Origin: Branchiostoma floridae
Taxonomy: Eukaryota; Chordata; Leptocardii; Amphioxiformes; Branchiostomatidae
Length of the DNA: 64,000 bases
Assembly (NCBI RefSeq): GCF_000003815.2
Contig: NC_049985.1
Coordinates: forward strand, 13,953,185-14,017,184
Direction: 5' to 3'
Shown: positions 1-13,200 of the stretch, one piece after another
How the letters are laid out: each line of letters begins with the position of its first letter
Numbering within the stretch: the first letter of the stretch is position 1
Notes under the pieces: generated by a model
What the model was told of the DNA's origin: nothing
Databases searched by the model: none
Seen by the model: only the letters and a program-made list of their open reading frames with translations
Program-made: the position numbers and the translations under genes

Positions 1-3000
1 CTAAACCCCAATTTACAGCTGATGTATTGAAGTAACTGAGGCAGGGATTATGATGCTCGTAGATTTTGCCTCTAGTCGGCAGAATTACTGTGTTTTCATA
101 TTACCCCTGATCCAGGTAGCCATTTCTTTTAGCATCATCCGTTTAAAGTACATTCCTTTCAGGTAATACCATATACGTCATTACTGATCATCTCCTAATG
201 CCTTTCTGAGACCAAAGATAGGTTACCATTATAGCCGCTACCAGGCTCCACATGTTGCTGAAAATGGTGCAAGTTGGCCAAATAGACAGCTAGCACACAA
301 GAGAAGTTGTCCTGCCAAGAACTACAGTTGCCAATTGGTTTTGGCCGTGCCCCTTTCTTGTGTTGTCTGTCTATTTGGCTAATTTCCACTTTTTTTCCAG
401 GATTTAAACTTTTGTTTAGCATAATTACAAAATTTGTAATTCTAGCTGGTACTCAAAATGACCAAAGCAACTTGATGTATGAGAGAAAATGACCAACAAA
501 CCCCAGACAAATTGAGAAAGATAAGAGGCATTGTCCTAAGTAATGTCTACAGCCTTAGAGTCTAAGCAGAACAAATATTTCATAAAGAACTACAACCCTC
601 AACAGAGCTATTATAAAGGTAATAAGTGTACATGTACCTTCGGTAACTATTTTCCTAAGTTGGCTTTGGATGAATGTGCTTCAGGCAGAATTTGCACTAA
701 TTGTACTCGGGAGAGGGTAATGATGAATTGGTACTAAAATGGCTGTATGCCTGGGGATAATTCAAACAAGACTTTCACGGGTACTTTGTGATGAGAGACA
801 AGAGTTACTGTAGCAACAGTAGCAAAATAATGTGACTGTCATTAGTCGCTTGATCTACCTCATCTCAAAAGCTCTGCTTCTTAGATTGATATATTACATT
901 AGACATTGTTGAGTTTATATAAAGGAGAGCTAGAAATGTTTTAATATACGCCAAAGTCGAGTTTGCATCAGTCTACTATAGTTCAGGGGTCTATCACCAT
1001 TTGAACTATGATGTCATTGATCATGATGTTTAACAGGTTAGAACTTGAGCATTTGGAGTGTCTTAAGTAATATTGAAATTGTAGTAGGCATCGTACTATT
1101 CTAAGATTAGCTCCTGTTTAAAAGATTTGACTAATACACTGTAGTTTCTGTTGTTTTGATGTTAAGTATGTACTCATTCTGATTGGCTTTTATCTTTTGT
1201 GTGAAAAAAATAAAAAAACTTGGTTGACAAGTATTTCTTACCTCTGCCACTAGTGGGGAAAAGTTCAACCTCATTCATGTGATATATATGTACTAATATT
1301 ATATATATGTTGCAAGCAAAGAGGTTTAAATCAAGAGACCTTCAGATGAAAAGAAAGGCTGACAGTAATGGGTTGATCAGAGCCATAACAGACTTTATTT
1401 GTTGTTCTGCCATCTATTATTGATAGAACGAAAGGTCAGGCATTCATAACTACTGGATGTGCCTTGTGTACATAATCTACAAAGTCCCAATTTAATGTTC
1501 TGTAATGTTTATTGATGTATAGTGGAAGTTATCAGTATTATCAGCATTGCTTCCTTTGATAAAAATTTTTACCAGACATTGCTCCTGCAAATTTTGTTCC
1601 TTGCCTTTGTATCTACATGTAGCCTGTTTATGAAGCCTTTGATCAATCTGTAGTAATGATGTGACTACGTGAGGATGTACAAAAGTTCAACACATTGACT
1701 TTGCATAGATAGACTTGGTAGACTAAAAAATGAGGTCACATGGATGTACAAATGTACATTCCAATTTTTTCTCTTTTGGCCACAACATTTCGATTTCCTG
1801 GTTTTAGTTCTTAAATTCAAAAGATTACTGTTAATGCTGAACTGGAAGAACAAAATGGAAATAGAGAGGGGAATGTCTGGGTATGGCTTAATGCATTGAT
1901 ATGCTCAGTTGTAGTGAGTGATTACACAAATGATAGTAAACTAAAATTCAAGTATTCCTCCAAGATATCTGTTTTCATGTTGACATCATGTCAGAGATTG
2001 AAATATACTTACTTTGAAATATCTGAAAACCAAGAGAATAATTTAATGTTGCCTTGATCAAGATCCTGGACTGAGGCTTGACATAGCTCAGAACCATTTA
2101 TTTAGTGCATAATTGATACCATAATAGTTTATGTCTAAAGTAGAATGCTTTCCAGAGTGGATGAAGGTCATGACAATGCATGGCTTATATCAAGTCATTT
2201 TGGTTTGACAGTTTTGATGTATGGGAACAGGAAGTCTTTCATGTACATTTTTGATAGACTGCAGAATCGTACACTAGCACCGATATTGACCCGTCTTTGT
2301 AAAGAAGACAAATTTAGTATATTTCTTGGTTAATTGTACATTGATTGATGGTCTCACTGTTATTGACCAAATTGATGACAATGGTTTTGAAAATGATGCA
2401 TTGTGATTCAAAAGGCCACTATTGAGTCAGACTGCAGATAACCATTGAAATAACACTGCTTTGATACCTACATTCAGGCTCCTACATTTCAATACCTACC
2501 AGAAAACTACAATGTAACTTCAAGTTGTTGTTTAGTTTAGTTGGGGCTAATGTCCTCTGCTGGTATACATTGCGTATTGCATAATAAACTGTATATCCTT
2601 TTCTCTAAGACAAAATTATGCATCGGAGATGTAGCATGTTCATCAATTGCAAAGTGTTGTTGACCTTCACATACATCCAGTTTTCATCTTACTTCTTAGT
2701 GTTTCTAATCTTGATACTTCCAGACTTTGCTAAGATTTTCCCTTTCATATGCAGATCGCTGGCGACAGTAATCTTGTCCCTGACATTGTTGTCGTCTAGT
2801 GTGTCTCCTAAGCCTGAAGCGCTTCCTCTCACATAATCCTGTGTAATATTGCAAAAATGATTGAATATGACACTGTTATCCTTCTAATCTTTGGAGTCCA
2901 TATTGGAGGTCGGTGATATGTTCTCAAGGGTTAGAGCACATCCGGCTCTGTCGTCACAAATTAGAAGCAAAGGGGCACCTGCAGATGTCATCACAGTATT

Positions 3001-4171
3001 CTGTTGTCTGGATTGACGCAGACGCCAGTCTGTAGCGTCTGCTGTTTACAGCAGAGCCACACTGCTGACAGCGATCTTTAATTGAAAGCCCAGCAGATCC
3101 CGTGCAAGTCAAACCAAACTTCCAATTCATCTGTCACAAAGTTTACCCGCAGATCTGTCAGCATCTCTCACATTCCATTCCAGTGCCAACAAGATTATAC
3201 ACAGTTGGGTAACGTTTAGATTCCTTACCATTGATTCAGAAGCAGTTTAAGTACAGTAAACTTTGGAAAAGTCAAAGAATTTGACAGGAAGCCAGATGAT
3301 GTTTTCAAGTTTTCAGGAAGTCTGACATCAAGTATTTGTTTACTTTGGAAACAGAAATAGGAATTGCATTTGGCATAAGAGGCAGACGAAACACTTTCCT
3401 CCCAACATTGAGCAATGGACTATGCAGTGACTTGAGGTCTGTGTAAAAAGAGTTCAAGCCTTAAACTCATCTGACCCTGGCACATGCATGTTACGGAGAC
3501 TTCTTCAATAGACCTCTCCAGCAAGAAATCTCCAGGATCAGAATATAATTTAACTGTGATTGATAAAAGTACCATGAGCCAGTTCTCTAAAAAAAATGCA
3601 CTCATTCCCCTAGACGTCCTCTTAAATTTACCAGCAGGCCTGAGACTAGACAAAATATCATCAAAGACACCGAGATGAAATGATAGCAATAAATGCAAAT
3701 TGAATGTGGTTCTTTTTCAGAAGACAGTCATCAAAGTACATACCTATAAAGTGCAAAGATGAAAGGAACATAGTTCCAGTTATGATTTGCCCAGTGATGA
3801 ATTGCTCCCTAGGGGATTTTACTAGCATTAGTCTTTTTTGTAAAGCTGTCAGAGTACAATTATGTAGTTTCATGTCTAGATCTGATTGATCGTAACTGTA
3901 TCATCCTTTCTTTTGTTTTTTATTGGCAGTGGCCTTGTCAATCAATCAATCAATCTATGATTGTGCAGGCCATAATGTTCCCAGAATATCATGTCAAATT
4001 GTATTTAATGATATGGATGTAATGTTACATTTTGTAGCAAAATTTGCTTTTTTTGGCATAACATTCATTGGAGCTTATCCTAAGAACTGTTTGGCCAATC
4101 CTTTGCTGTGTCCAACACTTAGCTCAGAGATTGGTTACTGTTAGAATAACTTGTTTTTCCTTTTTTTTCAG
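1..4171. other. SDAD1 upstream intron sequence, no exon seen
   Basis: This stretch must be intron of SDAD1, because the exon at 4172 starts inside the protein. I searched for the exon encoding the segment just before FNFYPFLQ and did not find one. A small hairpin (GCAGACGC at 3018-3025 with GCGTCTGC at 3035-3042) and a short TCAA repeat (3938-3955) are the only structures noted. The short open frames here are not convincing. Confidence 0.6.
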
Positions 4172-4229
4172 CTTATCCTCTTCAACTTCTACCCTTTCCT
4201 GCAACGGTTTATGCAGCCCCATCAGAGAG
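4172..4229 (+). CDS. SDAD1: SDAD1 exon ([11 protein letters not shown]...PHQR)
   Basis: This is the first SDAD1 exon seen in the window. A strong acceptor (long T tract then CAG) precedes 4172, and the donor GTACAT follows 4229. It encodes the [17 protein letters not shown] segment of the SDA1 domain and ends with one base of a split codon that becomes E in the next exon. The family has about 350 residues before this point, so earlier exons are off the left end. Confidence 0.92.
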
Positions 4230-7200
4230 GTACATGCATACGCCTCCTGTTCTTTCATATATATATTTTAAAGAAACTTTAAAATAAAATAAGTTCACTG
4301 AGTATAGACTGCAGTGTGTGTTGATGCCTTTTGCACCAAACTATAGAAGTCAGAGATGTGTTTTACTCGAAATTTACAATGCTGCATTCTGTTGCATCTG
4401 GATGCTGCACTTATGCATTATGTGACCACCCAATGTAAGACTTCAATGTAGATGTTGAAAAAGACCCTAGGCTTCAAAGATAGTTTGGCTGGAATTACAA
4501 ATTTAACATCTCAATCCTGGATATAGGAGAATTCTTGTACACAACCAAAATTAGAAAAATTCTCCTATATCCTATATTCTACCAACGTGATGAAATTATT
4601 TTCGGAAGTAAGACAAGAATCTTAATTCCGGGTTGAAAACTCTGGTACTTGACAATATTGCTACATTTACTTTTTGTCATTTTCTGAGCTGGTCCTGTCC
4701 ACTTCCATTAGTTTATTGGTCATTTTGTACACTGTGCATAGATGCACATGCTAGCATTAACTTTCGCAACACTGCTCAATAGATTAGGATGACAGGACTG
4801 GGAAAGTCATTTCCTTGGCAAACTGTCTGAAATGGAAATGAAGGGCATGTTATGCCCAATCAAATGACGGCATGTTTGTATAACATGATTTGATCAGGTG
4901 AAGCTCAAGAGCAGTTGTGCAATACCAGTCCACCCACGTATCCTTTTGATGCTCACAGAAAAATATTTTGTACAGAACAAAGAGACGGATGTCAGATGGG
5001 AGAAAGAGAGACATATTGAAATCTAATGGTATTGAGTATTTGGATTAATAAGGTTCCCCAGTGTATATGGCTTTGTTGTGTAGACACTAGGTCTGTAACA
5101 TGAAACCTAAGCTGACAAAATTGTTAACTAGTCTAGGAAAAGAACGTTGAGAAAATTGTAGATAGTTTGTCAGGAGGTTATTTTTTTTGGAGTGTTTTTG
5201 TGTGTCTTTGTGTCAACATGATAATTCAAAAATCCCTGGGTAGATTATCTGATATTTTGTATGTGGGTAGGTCTTAATAAGACTTCAAAATGATTGGCTT
5301 TTGGGTCCCCTTGCAGTTTGTCATTGTATTGCATTGAAAATCTGATTAACCAGTTTTGATATGTTGTGGACAACCTATTTTTGGTGGAAGATAGTTCTTG
5401 TTGTCTCGTTGTCAAGAATTTGAGGCTAAAGGTTTTGAATATGGAGGAAAATCCTATTCAATTTCATCCTACAATATATAGAACCACAGCTATGCTCCTG
5501 TATATATAGAAATTCAAAGTTGATGAGGGTGTTATAACAACATTATGGTGAAGAGCATGTAATCTGTGGAATTAAAAGTATAGGATAACAAAATAGCGTG
5601 TCCGTTGCGCTTTGTAAATCAAGTCTTGTACTTTTGCCAGCAGCCCTGGGGCATATTTTTCAGCGTTTAGACTGCATAAATCAAGATCAAGATTCTTATA
5701 AGCTTAAGCACCCCTGTAGTTTTGCTAACCAGATATTTATACACCATACACACAATGTAAGTTATGATAGCTACCCGGTGAAATCCCCTGGACATCTTTA
5801 AGGACGCTGTTGTAAATTTGCTAACAGTCTTTTGCCTATAAAGCTTCAGGGATACCAGAAGGAACTTTATCGTACAAGAAACAGAACATAAGCAGAGGTA
5901 GACTGGGTTCAATGTCTTCAAAAGGCTTATCCACAGCATAGGATAGGAGAAATTTGGGGTTCCAAATTTTCACACTGGATGAAATCTGTCATACCATGCC
6001 TTGCAAATTGTTTCTTGATCCTTGTTTTCCCTAGAAATCTGTTCCCTTTGGGTGATGATTACATGGCAGTTCTGTACACACCATTTTTGACTGATTAAGA
6101 AGGTAAACCTGAACTTTATGGAGAAAACATAACTTCAACAGTCCTTTTTTGTGCAGTTGCCATGAAACAAATGAGGTTTCATGTTATTGTAAGTTTTGGG
6201 GCTGTGATACAATAATACAACACTATTGTATGCTGCTGCAGTAGAACTGCATGTGCCTTATTAGTGTGATGAGTAGTGGCTGTTTGCTTCTGAATGATTT
6301 GATATTTTTCCATAGCTTACTCCCTCAAGTTGTATGATGCACAGCCAGATATAGGCCTATTCTGCTTATTCTCAAGTCTCTGACATGTCTGCAATTGATC
6401 CATTGATTGACATTCTTTCAGCTTTGATAATTTGGCCTGTTAGCTGTGCTACCTCTGTTAAACAGGTGCATGGTGTTTTCATTTCATCCAGTATTGGCAA
6501 GAACCAAGCACACTAATACCCAATTTCAATTTGCAAAAATAATTAACAGTATTTTTCAATTTCTACCTAACAACTGTCAGAAGTCTATAATGCATACGCA
6601 TTGATTGTCAATGAGAAAATATGATTTGATTGATCAGATTCAGAGATCCTGCATTGGGAACACTCCATTTGATTGGTGCAGGGTGTATGCAACTTTGCTT
6701 AAAATGTGCTACTTGTCCTTTTAGTATCATCATCATCATCGGTCGACGTGATCAAACATGTTTGCACATGTTTACACACGACGGGGTTATACCGCCCCTT
6801 ACGGGGTGACATACCCTTTCGTATGGCTAATTACAAGAGTATAAGTGGAAGATGGTAGCCATCTTTCACCATGTAAAAATCCATTGAGCAATTATGGGTT
6901 GTTGTCAGGCTGTTTAAACTTTTCCTCTTGCCTATCTAAATGCCCAATACAAAGTTGGTGAGAGGGAAAAGGTTCGCACATCGATTTCCCTTTAGCAGTC
7001 TAACTTACCAACCTACCAATTAGTTCAACTCAAGAGTGATTAATTCTAAAACTAATCACCAGCTAGTGTTAGCTGTTGGAATGTCAGTTGCTTCTAATGA
7101 CGACAGGGTGTGAGTAATTGCAGCTTACACATTGAGTGCACAGCAGGTCCATTGTAGGATGGACCTAAGTGCTGCCTTTAGGCACCAAGGGAAATCGAGG

Positions 7201-10200
7201 TGACTGTTTGTAACTGAAATAAGCAGCTCTGACGCAGTTCTCTGATTGGTCATTGACCTTAAAGGATTTGGTTTGAAAGGTTAAGCTTGGAAGTTAGGAA
7301 GCTGCAAATACCCAATAGATTATGGCTCAGTACCTGGTTCCCGAATGACTGCAACTGACAGAATTATGACATGATTGGAGTCAACAAGCTTTTCTAGCTC
7401 TTTAATCATTCCAGGAATTCATTTACAGTTGCAACTTAAGAGGTGAGAGCGGTTACTGTTCTGTAATGAATTTTAAACAAAAAACGATCGTTGTTAAATC
7501 ATATCTGTTATTAGTCTATTAGTTTAGAAGAATTCAAGGAAAGCCAAGACTGTAATTTATGTTCTTTCTTTGTGCAATTTAAGTTTATCTCTTTGTGTGC
7601 ATTTGTAGTGCATCTTTATGTTTTTGCTTCTCAAAGTCTGTTGCCATAGTACATCAAAAGATTTGAAAAAGTAAGGAGAATAGACCAATCCCATAGCCCC
7701 ACCTACTTCAGTCAAAATGAAAAAATAAGAAGTATAAGCTTAAAAATGTGATACTTGATGGATATGCATCTATCCTGTTTAGGGCATTGAGTTTAAGGAG
7801 TGCAGGGTGTTAATTGCCATTTCCTCTTTGCATGGACTGCTAATTGTGATAGACCATAAGAAAGATTAATTGCCCTTTGTTGGATATGAGGGCCTGTCCT
7901 TGGTGCTGAACCAGTGACTGTTATTGTTAACCTACTCTTTAGTTCATAGGGGACTTACATCACATGCGCAAATGGCCACACATGGCCTTATGGATGTAAA
8001 ATATATGAAATTGATTCTCCCACGGATCGAGGGCATTAACTTTCTAAAAGCTACATTACTATATTGGATGTAATGTGGGGTCTTGTCTTCTCTATTCTTG
8101 CCTGGGAAATGCACACCTGAAATACACTACACCCAACCCAACCAGCAACTATGAATGTTATGACAAATTCACTCATTGATTTATCACAAAACACAACTGT
8201 TATCCATGTAGATAAATCAACTCAGCATGTTTTAACTTCTCCTCATGTTTCCCTGTATTATTAATGGCTACAGCAGGACCTGCTTGTAGGATATTTGTTT
8301 TTGTGTTGTTCCTTGTTAGTATATAACTGATCAGTTTGCAAGAGTGCTCATTACTATCAATCCTACTTAAGTTTTCCAGCATCAAGGCCAATCAAAACAT
8401 GGCTGTATACTTATCCTGAGGCCTTAGAGTTGAGCATATGTGGGCAACTGCAGAACTGTGTGTAACCACAAGGGGGTTTCTTCTCACTATATCAACCTAC
8501 AGATTTATATCTCAGCAAACCCCAATCACACCTTACTGAAGAAATATTCTGATTAATTCTAACTCTTATCAATGAATGACAGTCCTACGCCAAGCTGTAA
8601 GGACTATAATCAAGAGTAATTTATATGTAGTCTAAATCTTGACACACAACCTGGCCCTGTCATTGACTTATTTCCCTTGAGAGTTTTGGTAATTACTTAG
8701 TATCTGCTGCACATACAGGAGATCATACTCCATTATGATTATGCCAGAAGTATTATTTGTAGTTCATCCTTATAATCTTGGCAGTATAATCTGTGTGATT
8801 CACAGTGAATTTCCAAGCTTGTCATTAGTCAGCAAACTGTTTTTTTGTAACCACAATGGATCACATTTGTACTAAAACTAATGTGTTGCATATAATTATA
8901 AGTGTCTGGATTTTTTTATTTCCACTCGCATAGAAAAATACAATTTAATATAAGGCCTAAATGAGCGGTAGTATCATCATTGTGATATGTTTAGCACATG
9001 GAAGCAGCACCACATGCATTACATGTATAATGTACTTGCATGGACTGCAATTTAGCACAAACATCATTTGGGCTTCTCCAACTCAACCTTCTGCCTTACC
9101 ATATTCAGTACAAATTTGCGTAAAATGTTTTTGCACGGAGAGAGTTAGAATGCAATGGCCTACAATGCACTGATCAAATGGCATGTCTCAAGAACAAACT
9201 ACAATGTATGTCATGGAAGCTCATATGTGTTGGTAGTAATAATAGTAAAATGTTCAACTTTTTTTACAACACAAAGGTATACAGGGATCAAGTTTTCCTT
9301 GTGTTGGAAGAAAGTTTGCCATTGTACTCAGAACAAACTGTTACAGGTTTACTTTCATCATCTTACGCAATGTCTGAGAACATAATGTACTAAACTTTGT
9401 TCTTCTCTTTGTTTCCTATTTTGTGCAGAGGTGACCAGGATTCTACTCTGTGCTGCCCAAGCCTCTCATACCCAGATACCGCCTGATGTAAGTTTGTCTT
9501 CATTTTTAATAACAACCATCATCATTATAAACATTTGAAGACATCACTATGACAAGTGCAATTGTTAGAAACAGAGTGTGATCAGTTCATCTGATTCCTG
9601 AAAAAGATGTTTTTTTTCTTGTGCCAATGGAAAAAAACAGATATTTGTGATGCAGCAAAAGGAAGCTCGGTGGAGGTTCTGTAAAACAATTTGGGGAACT
9701 ACATGTAATTAGAATTACAAATTTGATAAAGAAAAATAGACAATGAAAAGGTTCATATCTCCCAGCAGTATCAACGAATTCCAGCTAAAAAGTTGCCTCA
9801 GACTCATTTATGCAGTCTTTGCACTGTGCGCAACACTGTTATTAACCAAGTCGGTTCACAAAAGTGACAAACGACAACCAACAAAACAAATGAGAGCAAT
9901 CTTGGAAAGCTTTAAACATTTAGAGAATGTATGGATGAGGATGACAGTGGTATTACATCATGTACACAATATAAGTCATGGAAGCATTGAACCATAAAAA
10001 TGAGAAGTAATAGTGACATTTTGGAAATATGAGAACATGCTGATACAGTAGTTAATCATGATGTATCATATCTGTTTTATATGGTGATGAATTATCAGAC
10101 ACCACAGTTGCCTGCAAAGAAGTTGCATCTATAAAGCCTGTAGAAAATGAATATTTATGTAAACTGAAACCTCTGCAGAGTGAATTGCATCTCTGTAATG

Positions 10201-13200
10201 GTACCATAAAAGGCTGTCTCAAAAGTGACTGTAAAGTTTTGAGTTTTTATCATGTGGGGAATTTGTACATGTAAACTGGAATCCTGGCTTTTCAGAGAAT
10301 ATCAGACATGTACTACCCACTTTTATAAGGCCAAACTTACCTTTTGCATCGTCCTCCATAAGTCTTCGAAAATGAGCCAAGAATAAATGTGATAGTGAAG
10401 GAATTTTTGTAGGAGGTAATAAATTATAACAGCAAGTCAGTGCACTCTGTAAGTTGTGTATACATGTACAACTGTATGTGAATGCTCAGTCAAGTACAGT
10501 ATGCATGAGCAGTCACATATTTCATGCTGCCATGCATGCTTGTTGACAACGGGTAACTGATTTGGGGGCCTGAAGTATTTGTAGTGTAAACTGATTCATA
10601 CAAAATGCACTTCTTAAAAGTCCATTGCATCTAATGTTTCACGATTTGTTTTTAACTGGAAGACACAGTCTAATCCTTTTACGCTACACAATATATGGTA
10701 CAGGTCGAAGGTAATGTTTTCCTTTCCTTTGATTCTAAGAAACAATATAAAATATAATATAATATAGTGATGTGAAAGTCATCTCCGTTCATCTCATAAA
10801 TCAATGTAATTCAGAGGAATATGTCTGACTACAGCTTTTTTGCAACCACACTTCTAGTAGCAATGAATGACACATACCATTATATAAGTTAATTAAAGAA
10901 TGTCAAGACGACTGTTATATGGATATTCAAGCGTAAGCAGGATGCAGATTAATACGCAAGCTCCAAGGAACTTATCTAATTAACTGCGATTTAGACTTCA
11001 ATCTATCATCCTATTTTCATGCAAATGTAAAACAACCCATATTTTTGTTTTTGCAACACAATTTCCATTTGTATGCTACCTGGAAAATTGATTTGAAACT
11101 TAGTCTAATGAACTGTCGACATACTGTAAAACTTAGTTTTGATGTGGCTTTTGTTGTGAAGGACAACTTTGCAGAGTTAGAAAAATATAATATGTGGTGG
11201 CTTACTACAATATCTGTCCCAGCTTTAAAATTCATATCTTGCCAACTGTTGCATTCATATAATTGTTCCTGTTTGCAGGAATGTTTGTAGACTTTATTCA
11301 GTATGATCTTGAGGTATGTTTTGCAATCAAATACATGTAGCTTTACAGCTTAAATTGACCTGAATATTGATGGTACAAACAGAAGCATAGCAATTATGAA
11401 CATAATAAATCGTAGGAAAAAATTAAAAGGGCAGATTTGATTTCCCTTGTCCTTTGTAACTCACCCTATTACTGATGGAAAGTTGATGTCCAATAAAGGG
11501 TAAAGGTAGGTGAAGGGCACACATGTAGGGTTAGCTTCCCTGGTGGTGAGATTATCCCGGTCAGGTCCCTATATGTGTGGAACACAGCTTCATAAACTTG
11601 TAAAGGCAGGCCATTTGGGACACTACTAATTGTGTTCCAGAATAAGGATTTTGCTTGGATAATCATTAAATTTTCCTGGAGAGTGGATAGGGACGAAATG
11701 TTTGGTGAAGCAGACATAGGGTCACCAATTTATTGCGGCGGATTCCCCTAATTACGCAGCTCAGAGATGTAGAACCCCTCCCGTAAGAATTCCCAGTTGT
11801 AGTGTGAACTGTGGAATCAAATCTACAGAGTTTTTGGGTGGTCTTGTGATGTGCAGTTTTTATTTGATGATCTTTCTTTTAATACATATATTACTATAAT
11901 AACCTAGTTTGCATATTTACATATTACAGAAGAAAAGTTAACTTCCTTATGTATACTATCTCAAAGGGCCAAATGTAATACAGTAATGAGAAGCAACATT
12001 AGGCAATTTTGTGTAGTGTCCTGTGTCTGTGAGTATTCCCATGCAAGTTTGATCAGCTACATGTATGGCCGACATGGCCATGTGAATTTCTTATTTTCAG
12101 AGAATGAATTCTATAAAGATTTTACTAGTAAACCCTACTGGTGGTACAGTTTTACTGAAAAGATTGAACACTTTTGTGCCGATACACACCTCTACACACA
12201 TGTAGCATATCCCTCTGTTGCAACTGAGCAGTCCGTCTTTCCTCTAAAGATGTGCTGTGAATCCAATTCTCATCATTATGAACTCTATAGGGACATTTCT
12301 GAATGTTAGAAGGGAATTAAGGACACCGTTGTGACTGAAGAGATGTTGAAAGTTCCAAAAAAACTACCAGCAATTTGTCAATGTCAGTGTTGGGTGTTTA
12401 TTACTAGAAACTGCTGATGTTTGAGTCTTAGATGGAACAGAAAAAAAGATGTTTTTTTCTGGTGGTAAGCATTCAGGGAAAACAAGATGGGATCTTGGAC
12501 AGGTTGATTGATTGTGGGTGCATTTTCCATGCCACAAAATCCCAATACGATTTTCAATTAGTGACAGAAAATGTTCTTTTTTGCAATGATGCAGAAATGT
12601 ATCTAAAGCATTAAGATATGTTTTCTTTTTGCTTTGAACATCCACTAATTTTTTTACCAAAATATCAGTACTGGTAAGCCTAACGCTTAGCCTGGTATAA
12701 AACCTATTTTAGCTGCCAATTATCTTTGTCATTTTTCACCAGGCTGAATAAGCCATGACCAGTAGTTCTGATAAGCAAGGTTTACGTAATACTATGTTGT
12801 ACCGATTTTCAAACCAGTCCTTATACAATGTACTTCTGTCAAACCCTTTACTTACCAGTATTAAGGTGTCTCAGGTTATAGTGCATTGTTTTATGCCCAA
12901 AGCAAATCTTCTTACTGGATATTACTATAAAATGCATATATGATCATGCGTATTTTGTGTCTTAGATCATTAAAAACACAGTTTTGGAACTCATGTTACA
13001 GGGTGGGTTTCGAATCCTTCCCATTTAATATGCATAACGGGCCTCCTCAACCACGGGACTGCCTTTCATGTTCCTTTCTAAAGACATGTACAAGGGAGTC
13101 TCCTAGTCTCCTGGTTACCAACTAATTAGAACCAGGAACTCAACTGCAAGGCTACTACTAGTTGAGCTACAGGGACATCCCTAGTCTAAGAGTTCAAGTT

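Noticed and set aside
12688-12746. Another TAGCCTGG...CCAGGCTG foldback
   Set aside because: The ends match weakly and no 9-bp flanking repeat is present.
13003-13180. True tRNA gene
   Set aside because: Only A-box and a weak B-box resemblance; stems for a cloverleaf do not form.
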